Assembly: GCF_947366995.1 (NCBI RefSeq)
Contig: NZ_CANBCC010000040.1
Span: 1 to 37,972 of the forward strand
Direction: 5' to 3'
DNA length: 37,972 bases
Source: an uncultured Aquabacterium sp.
Lineage (GTDB): Bacteria > Pseudomonadota > Gammaproteobacteria > Burkholderiales > Burkholderiaceae_C
In this document: positions 33,912-37,972 of the stretch, one piece after another
Layout: each line of letters begins with the position of its first letter
Numbering within the stretch: the stretch's first letter is position 1
Position numbers and translations under genes: made by a program
The notes under the pieces: model-generated
What the model saw: the letters and a program-made list of their open reading frames with translations, nothing else
What the model was told of the DNA's origin: nothing
The model's database searches: none

Positions 33912-34729
33912 GGGATTATCTCCTCCCAAGGCAAGAAGAAGTCCCGGTGCCTCTCTCTTGTGAATTTCAATGGGGCCCACGTCTTTCCACGTCGCTCATC
34001 CAGCGCGGTCGCCCACCAAGAAAACGTCGAGTTTCCTATGATTCTCGCTGGTGCTCGACGGAGCCGCTCAAAATCGAGCAATGCGTCGGATGTTCCAGCG
34101 GCCATCCTCCATTGGATTACCCGCGAAGCCCCGCATACCAACTCCATGGTCGATTCGGCATGAGAGCGGTCGTCTGTGACGACCACAAAGCGTTTCCAAC
34201 CGGAGCCGACAGCTCGCTGTACAGCGTGCGAATAGTAAGAGTGATCAATAACCTGATGAAGCGGGACCTTGAGAAAATCCCCGCCACGGATGTGAATGGC
34301 GCACTCGTCGTCGGCGGCAGACACCTCTTCTGAATCAATGGAAGAAGGTCCGAGCAGATCGATGGCCCGTTGCAAATGTCCCAGACTCCAGCCGACCTGG
34401 AAGTACCCATCCATCACCATAGGCCAGCGTCCGGGAGAACGGTCCGCAGCTGCCCAAAAATTCCTGTCGTTAATACCAAAAAGTGGGAGCACGCGCCCTA
34501 TGCGGGCCCCATCCACTAGACAGCGAGCGAGATCAGACCGACAGATCGTCTTACTCCATTCGGGAGCCAGCAGCCTGAATACATCCGGCTGGCGAGCTGA
34601 CGCGTAACGATGCAAGCCGTCCACCACGACCGATGGCTTCAGTCCTGTCCGTTCCGCGATCAGCGCCAACGCAGCAATCTGATACAGCTGGTTGCCGAGT
34701 CCGCCCGCAAGTCTTAGATAGGCTTTCAT
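33908..34729 (-). CDS. Alpha-1,2-fucosyltransferase-like protein (GT11)
   Basis: This 273-residue GT11 enzyme has the N-terminal GGLGNQLYQ (9-17), the GDP-sugar-binding HIRGGDF (146-152), VVVTDD (182-187) and NSTFSWWATAL (233-243), all hallmarks of the family. It would transfer fucose, or a related GDP-activated sugar, to a galactose-type acceptor in the repeat unit on the cytoplasmic side. The start and stop overlap its neighbours by 4 bp each, so it is tightly coupled in the operon. No GDP-fucose synthesis genes (gmd, fcl) are visible in the window. Confidence 0.9.
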   Translation of the reverse strand: MKAYLRLAGGLGNQLYQIAALALIAERTGLKPSVVVDGLHRYASARQPDVFRLLAPEWSKTICRSDLARCLVDGARIGRVLPLFGINDRNFWAAADRSPGRWPMVMDGYFQVGWSLGHLQRAIDLLGPSSIDSEEVSAADDECAIHIRGGDFLKVPLHQVIDHSYYSHAVQRAVGSGWKRFVVVTDDRSHAESTMELVCGASRVIQWRMAAGTSDALLDFERLRRAPARIIGNSTFSWWATALDERRGKTWAPLKFTRERHRDFFLPWEEIIP

Positions 34730-35718
34730 GAGTGACCTTGACCAAATGCCTCTGTTTCATCCACGGGAGCAAGCAGGCCACGGGCGTACTCGATGGCGGC
34801 GATCATCAATAATTGAAGGCCCAGCAGTGCAATAAGAGAACTCAGCACGGGCAGCTCCATTACAAATAGCGCCCACGAACCGCCACAAAACAAAAAACCC
34901 AGCTTCGCCAACACCTGATGCAGGCGGAGGCCAAGCTCCAGAAATCGCGCGCGGGTAACCGCGTTTGTTATCGAAGCAAAAGTATTGAGCGCAACGAGAA
35001 TTAAGGCACCATAGGCTGGTGCCATTCCGCTGAACTCATCACGGTAGCGCGTGATCATGCCCGAGATGATCATAAGGGCCACCGTAACAGCCGCCGTCAT
35101 GAGCGGGGGAGTACCGCCGCTCGGGCCGGAAGCGTCGAAACCGTTCCATTCATGTTTACAGATATGCCTGATAAAAAGCCACTGCAGCAAAGGCGCAAAC
35201 GGAATCAACAGCGCCAAAACGCCGGGAGTCTGCACTATATTTTGAGCGCGCGCCTCAAAGAAAAGCGAGTAAAGCAACAACATCGATAGGCCAGGTATGC
35301 CGCCAATCCAAGCCGATTCACGACGTGTCACCCGACCATTGAGTACGGCGTTGTAATAAACGCTCGCCACCTTGTACGACACAAAGTTGGACACAGCGCA
35401 CGCAAGAGCAAAGCTCAGCACTGTCGACGCTGCCATGGTTTGCAGCCCATCCAGCGCGCTCAGAGTGAGCAGACAGGTTAACACCTGAGCACCCAGCACC
35501 AACATGATCACCCACATGCTGGGTGCGCGCCCGCTGCGTACCTGACCAACCGCCAAGCACTCATTGAGCAACAACTGAAACGGCACGCAAGCACCTTGGG
35601 TCAGCAGCAAGGTCTGCAGGATTGGGTCAGCACCAAAGCCGCGCCAATGGGCAAGCGCTACCCACATTGGCGTAATCGACCACGAAAACGCCAAGGTCAG
35701 CAAGAAACGACTCAGCAA
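34726..35718 (-). CDS. Multi-spanning membrane protein, candidate polysaccharide flippase (unproven)
   Basis: This 330-residue protein has about nine or ten hydrophobic segments and a soluble tail (PVDETEAFGQGHS). I do not recognise a definite family. Position suggests the Wzx role: the operon has Wza, Wzz, Wzy and glycosyltransferases but no other flippase in the window. However, it is shorter than usual Wzx proteins (over 400 residues, 12 helices). FGADPILQTLLLTQGACVP near the start is faintly MOP/MurJ-like. It may be a reduced flippase or an unrelated membrane protein. Its start lies 14 bp after the DUF268 gene and its stop overlaps the GT11 start. Confidence 0.55.
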   Translation of the reverse strand: MLSRFLLTLAFSWSITPMWVALAHWRGFGADPILQTLLLTQGACVPFQLLLNECLAVGQVRSGRAPSMWVIMLVLGAQVLTCLLTLSALDGLQTMAASTVLSFALACAVSNFVSYKVASVYYNAVLNGRVTRRESAWIGGIPGLSMLLLYSLFFEARAQNIVQTPGVLALLIPFAPLLQWLFIRHICKHEWNGFDASGPSGGTPPLMTAAVTVALMIISGMITRYRDEFSGMAPAYGALILVALNTFASITNAVTRARFLELGLRLHQVLAKLGFLFCGGSWALFVMELPVLSSLIALLGLQLLMIAAIEYARGLLAPVDETEAFGQGHS

Positions 35719-35732
35719 GGGTGTCCCGGTGT

Positions 35733-36515
35733 TCAGGATTTACAGAATACGTAGCACCCACATCCAAAATCCAGGGCCGCTGCGTCGAGGAATCGGCTGT
35801 TTTCATGGAACATACCATGGTCATCCACATATGAAAATTCCTGCAGACGCAATCCATGAACCAAGGCCGCATCAATGATCTCTTGAGGTGCAAAGATGCG
35901 CTGCGCGTTGAACTCGATGCAAGGCAGGCCCACAGGCACGGATAAGTACAGCGCCCCCCCGGGCTTAAGCAGACTTGATAGCGCAGCAAGGCCCTTCAGC
36001 CAGCCATCCACGTCGACAGGATCACCATAGCGCCCCAGCCCGAAGTGCTCCAAGGCATGCAGGCAAGACACCGAGTCGGCGCAGGCCATCATTTCTCCAG
36101 GAGGATTCATCATGTCCACCTGCCGGAAAGTCAAGCCTGCTACCCGACTATCCAAGTGTCGGATGTCAAGCACCTCAACCGCCCGAAAGCAGAGTAAATG
36201 GGCGATGAAACCGTCAATACGAGAACCGACATCCACATGGCGTTTCGGATTGCGTTGGAAAATGCGCCGTGCGGCCCATAAGTCCTGATGGAAATAGTGT
36301 CCTTTAGCGGTACCGCTTGACGCGTACACGTCCGAAAGTGTTGGAACGAAGCGGACAGCTAGACGATTGCCGCTATTCCGCAGTTGCTCCCTGATCCTCC
36401 AGCCGTCGGTCACATAGCGCGGGACAGCCCGGAGCGCTGCCCACGATTTGCGAGGATCGAACCCCATAGAAATCAGTGCGGTTCCCAGCCGCCGGGCGAA
36501 AGAGGATGTACTCAT
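35733..36515 (-). CDS. DUF268 family protein, methyltransferase-like
   Basis: This 260-residue protein contains the DUF268 signature YFHQDLWAARRIFQRNPKRH (74-93), VDVGSRIDGFIAHLL (95-109) and VEVLDIR. It then has SCLHALEHFGLGRYGDPVD and GGALYLSVPVG, which follow the order of a class I SAM-dependent methyltransferase fold (motif I DVGSRIDG, post-I DIR, motif IV/V SCLHALEH). The enzymatic activity of DUF268 is unproven, but its place between wzz and the membrane protein suggests sugar modification, possibly methylation, of the repeat unit. It is 24 bp downstream of wzz. Confidence 0.75.
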   Translation of the reverse strand: MSTSSFARRLGTALISMGFDPRKSWAALRAVPRYVTDGWRIREQLRNSGNRLAVRFVPTLSDVYASSGTAKGHYFHQDLWAARRIFQRNPKRHVDVGSRIDGFIAHLLCFRAVEVLDIRHLDSRVAGLTFRQVDMMNPPGEMMACADSVSCLHALEHFGLGRYGDPVDVDGWLKGLAALSSLLKPGGALYLSVPVGLPCIEFNAQRIFAPQEIIDAALVHGLRLQEFSYVDDHGMFHENSRFLDAAALDFGCGCYVFCKS

Positions 36516-36539
36516 TGCATGCCAGTTAGATGATCGCTA

Positions 36540-37676
36540 TCACGCAGCGAGATGACGGGCTCGCCTGCGACGCTGCAGCAATCCCACACCGAATGCCGCA
36601 AGCACTGCCAGCGATGCGGTCAGGAAAATGCCCAGCGAAGCGATCAGCAACCTGGTCGGCCTCGATGGATGCTCAGATGGAACGGCCACATCTACCTGCT
36701 GGAGCAACGGGCTTTCTTTTGACTCATCAAGCTTGGCCACCTCAAGCTGCCGTATGTAAGCCTCCAGCAAAGCCTCCTGCAGCTTCACTTCTCTGTAGGC
36801 GTCGACCGCGCTCAGGTCTGGGCGTTGTTTATCGGTACTACCCAGGCCCCGCTCCAGATGCCCCAGTCGACGCGCCAGCGCGCTCTGCTCGGCCTGTAGT
36901 CGCTGGTACTCCGGGTTTTGTTCGGTTACAAAGCGACTCATGGTCTGGAGTTGCACCCCTACTGCCGCCAAACGCGCGCGGACTTCAGTCGACTCGCGGA
37001 GCCCACCCTCTGCCAAGGCTTCGCTCAATTGAAAGCCGTAGCGCACTTGGAAATCGCGAAACCGGTTGTCAGCATTGGTCAGCGACTCTTTGGTTTTACG
37101 CACCTGCTCCTCAAGAAAGACCCGCCTTTGTTGTGCCTCAGTGACTGCGATCTCCCCCAGCAAGGTACGCAGGGTATCGACGTAGCTGTTAGCCATATCA
37201 GCAGCACGTTTCGCGTCCAAGTCGGCGACCTCTATGGACACCAGCCCAGACTTCTTGTCGAGGCCGATGGTGACTGCTTTCACAAGCGTCCGGCGTGCGG
37301 CTTCAATCGACGAGACTTCATACACCTTCATCAGGCTGTGACGGCTGATGATGGCATCTTGCACGCGACGCGTTTTCATGAACGCAACGTACAGTTCGTC
37401 TGAACTCTTGAAGCTCCCGGAGCCCAGGCCGGAGAGGCCCGCCAGAGCGCCCAGTTGCGACAGCATGGGGCTTATGCCGGCCTGCGACTGCTGCGGCGGG
37501 AGCACCATCGTGTTGGAAACGTACTTTCTCGGATAGAGCGCTAACAGCGACAGCGTCACAAGTGAACCCAAGACCAGCACAGCGATCAGCCAAACGCGCT
37601 GCTCCATGAGTACCGACCAGACTTCCCAGAACCCCATGCCTTGCGACCCATTGGTCGTCGTCCGTTGTTCTTGCAT
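36540..37676 (-). CDS. Wzz/GNVR-type chain-length determinant protein
   Basis: This 378-residue inner-membrane protein has transmembrane segments at about 28-50 and 343-366. Between them is a periplasmic coiled-coil region (about 170-330) and, before the second helix, the proline-rich VDVAVPSEHPSRPTR typical of Wzz/PCP proteins. LERGLGSTDKQRPDLSAVDA marks the GNVR-type region. It controls polymer length together with Wzy and contacts Wza. No fused tyrosine kinase domain follows; the C-terminus ends in a short basic tail. It begins 9 bp after the Wza-like gene. Confidence 0.88.
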   Translation of the reverse strand: MQEQRTTTNGSQGMGFWEVWSVLMEQRVWLIAVLVLGSLVTLSLLALYPRKYVSNTMVLPPQQSQAGISPMLSQLGALAGLSGLGSGSFKSSDELYVAFMKTRRVQDAIISRHSLMKVYEVSSIEAARRTLVKAVTIGLDKKSGLVSIEVADLDAKRAADMANSYVDTLRTLLGEIAVTEAQQRRVFLEEQVRKTKESLTNADNRFRDFQVRYGFQLSEALAEGGLRESTEVRARLAAVGVQLQTMSRFVTEQNPEYQRLQAEQSALARRLGHLERGLGSTDKQRPDLSAVDAYREVKLQEALLEAYIRQLEVAKLDESKESPLLQQVDVAVPSEHPSRPTRLLIASLGIFLTASLAVLAAFGVGLLQRRRRARHLAA

Positions 37677-37685
37677 AGGTTGCCT

Positions 37686-37972
37686 TCAGTCGCGCAGAGT
37701 CTTGATGGCCGCAGCGCCCAGACTGAACTGGTAAATGATCTGCGTGATGTCCTTGGCATTACGTGTAAACACACTCCAGGCGCTTTCACGGTTCGTTTTT
37801 TCCGGAAGCACGATGACGTCTCCTGGCATCACCTTGGCGCCGCGAACACTGCTGAACCATCGGGCACCTGCATTCGACAAAACGCTGCCATCTGCACGGA
37901 TCACAAAAAGCTCATCCAGATCGGCGCCGCCAGTCAGACCAGAAAGATCGAGGTAATCCTGCACATCGCTGC
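37686..37972 (-). CDS. Wza-like polysaccharide export protein, C-terminal fragment (runs off the window)
   Basis: The visible 95 or so C-terminal residues are those of a polysaccharide export outer-membrane protein. SDVQDYLDLSGLTGGADLDE and LFVIRADGSV form an SLBB domain, VMPGDVIVLPEK is the usual next motif, and a helical C-terminal segment ITQIIYQFSLGAAAIK ends the protein. The frame is open to the right edge; the apparent GTG start at 37964 is not real because the domain is already under way. It lies immediately upstream of wzz in the operon, the common wza-wzz order. Confidence 0.85.
   Translation of the reverse strand, partial: SDVQDYLDLSGLTGGADLDELFVIRADGSVLSNAGARWFSSVRGAKVMPGDVIVLPEKTNRESAWSVFTRNAKDITQIIYQFSLGAAAIKTLRD

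Noticed and set aside
1-37972. CRISPR array accompanying the CARF-domain protein
   Set aside because: No regularly spaced repeat-spacer pattern and no cas genes are visible anywhere in the window.

Overview
The window looks like the chromosome of a betaproteobacterium of the order Burkholderiales. The gene order pilB-pilC-pilD-coaE-zapD-yacG, the waaC/DUF4254/GT9 and msbA neighbourhood, and the mostly high G+C content all fit that order. I cannot name the genus.

Layout. (1) About 1-5379 is the right end of an integrated genomic island. A 46-nt 3' piece of a tRNA-Phe gene, running from the anticodon loop to CCA and followed by what looks like the original tRNA terminator, marks its right border. 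Reading leftward on the minus strand, the island carries a small AlpA-type DNA-binding protein, a sigma-54 activator with an N-terminal CARF-like sensor domain (RtcR-type architecture), and a type I restriction HsdR subunit. A well-formed -24/-12 promoter lies between the activator and hsdR. hsdR is cut near its 3' end by what looks like the terminus of an IS21-family element at the window edge. (2) 5459-16685, plus strand: a YkgJ-type cysteine-cluster protein, then a lipopolysaccharide-type block of two tandem GT9 enzymes, a GT4, an A+T-rich cassette (DUF5672, GT2-GT4 fusion, DUF2142 membrane protein), DUF4254, waaC and msbA. (3) 16854-22363, plus strand: type IV pilus genes pilB, pilC and pilD, then coaE, zapD and yacG. 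(4) 22357-28558, minus strand: a yjbE / yjbF / yjbG-yjbH (fused) exopolysaccharide set whose last gene overlaps a ligase-associated DEXH helicase. (5) 28820-29983, plus strand: a WecA-like polyprenyl-phosphate sugar-1-phosphate transferase. (6) 30139-37972, minus strand: a Wzx/Wzy-type exopolysaccharide or O-antigen operon containing a Wza-like end, Wzz-like protein, DUF268 protein, an unusual multi-spanning membrane protein, GT11 fucosyltransferase, GT-C, Wzy-like polymerase and GT2. It runs off the right edge.

How the parts work together. The LPS-type block would assemble and export lipid A-core. The WecA-like enzyme could prime a repeat unit that the right-hand operon's glycosyltransferases extend, Wzy polymerises, Wzz measures and Wza exports. 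The yjb set is an accessory outer-envelope polysaccharide system.

The most unusual unit is the island's putative signal-gated restriction system: a CARF-domain sigma-54 activator immediately upstream of a sigma-54-type promoter that would drive hsdR.
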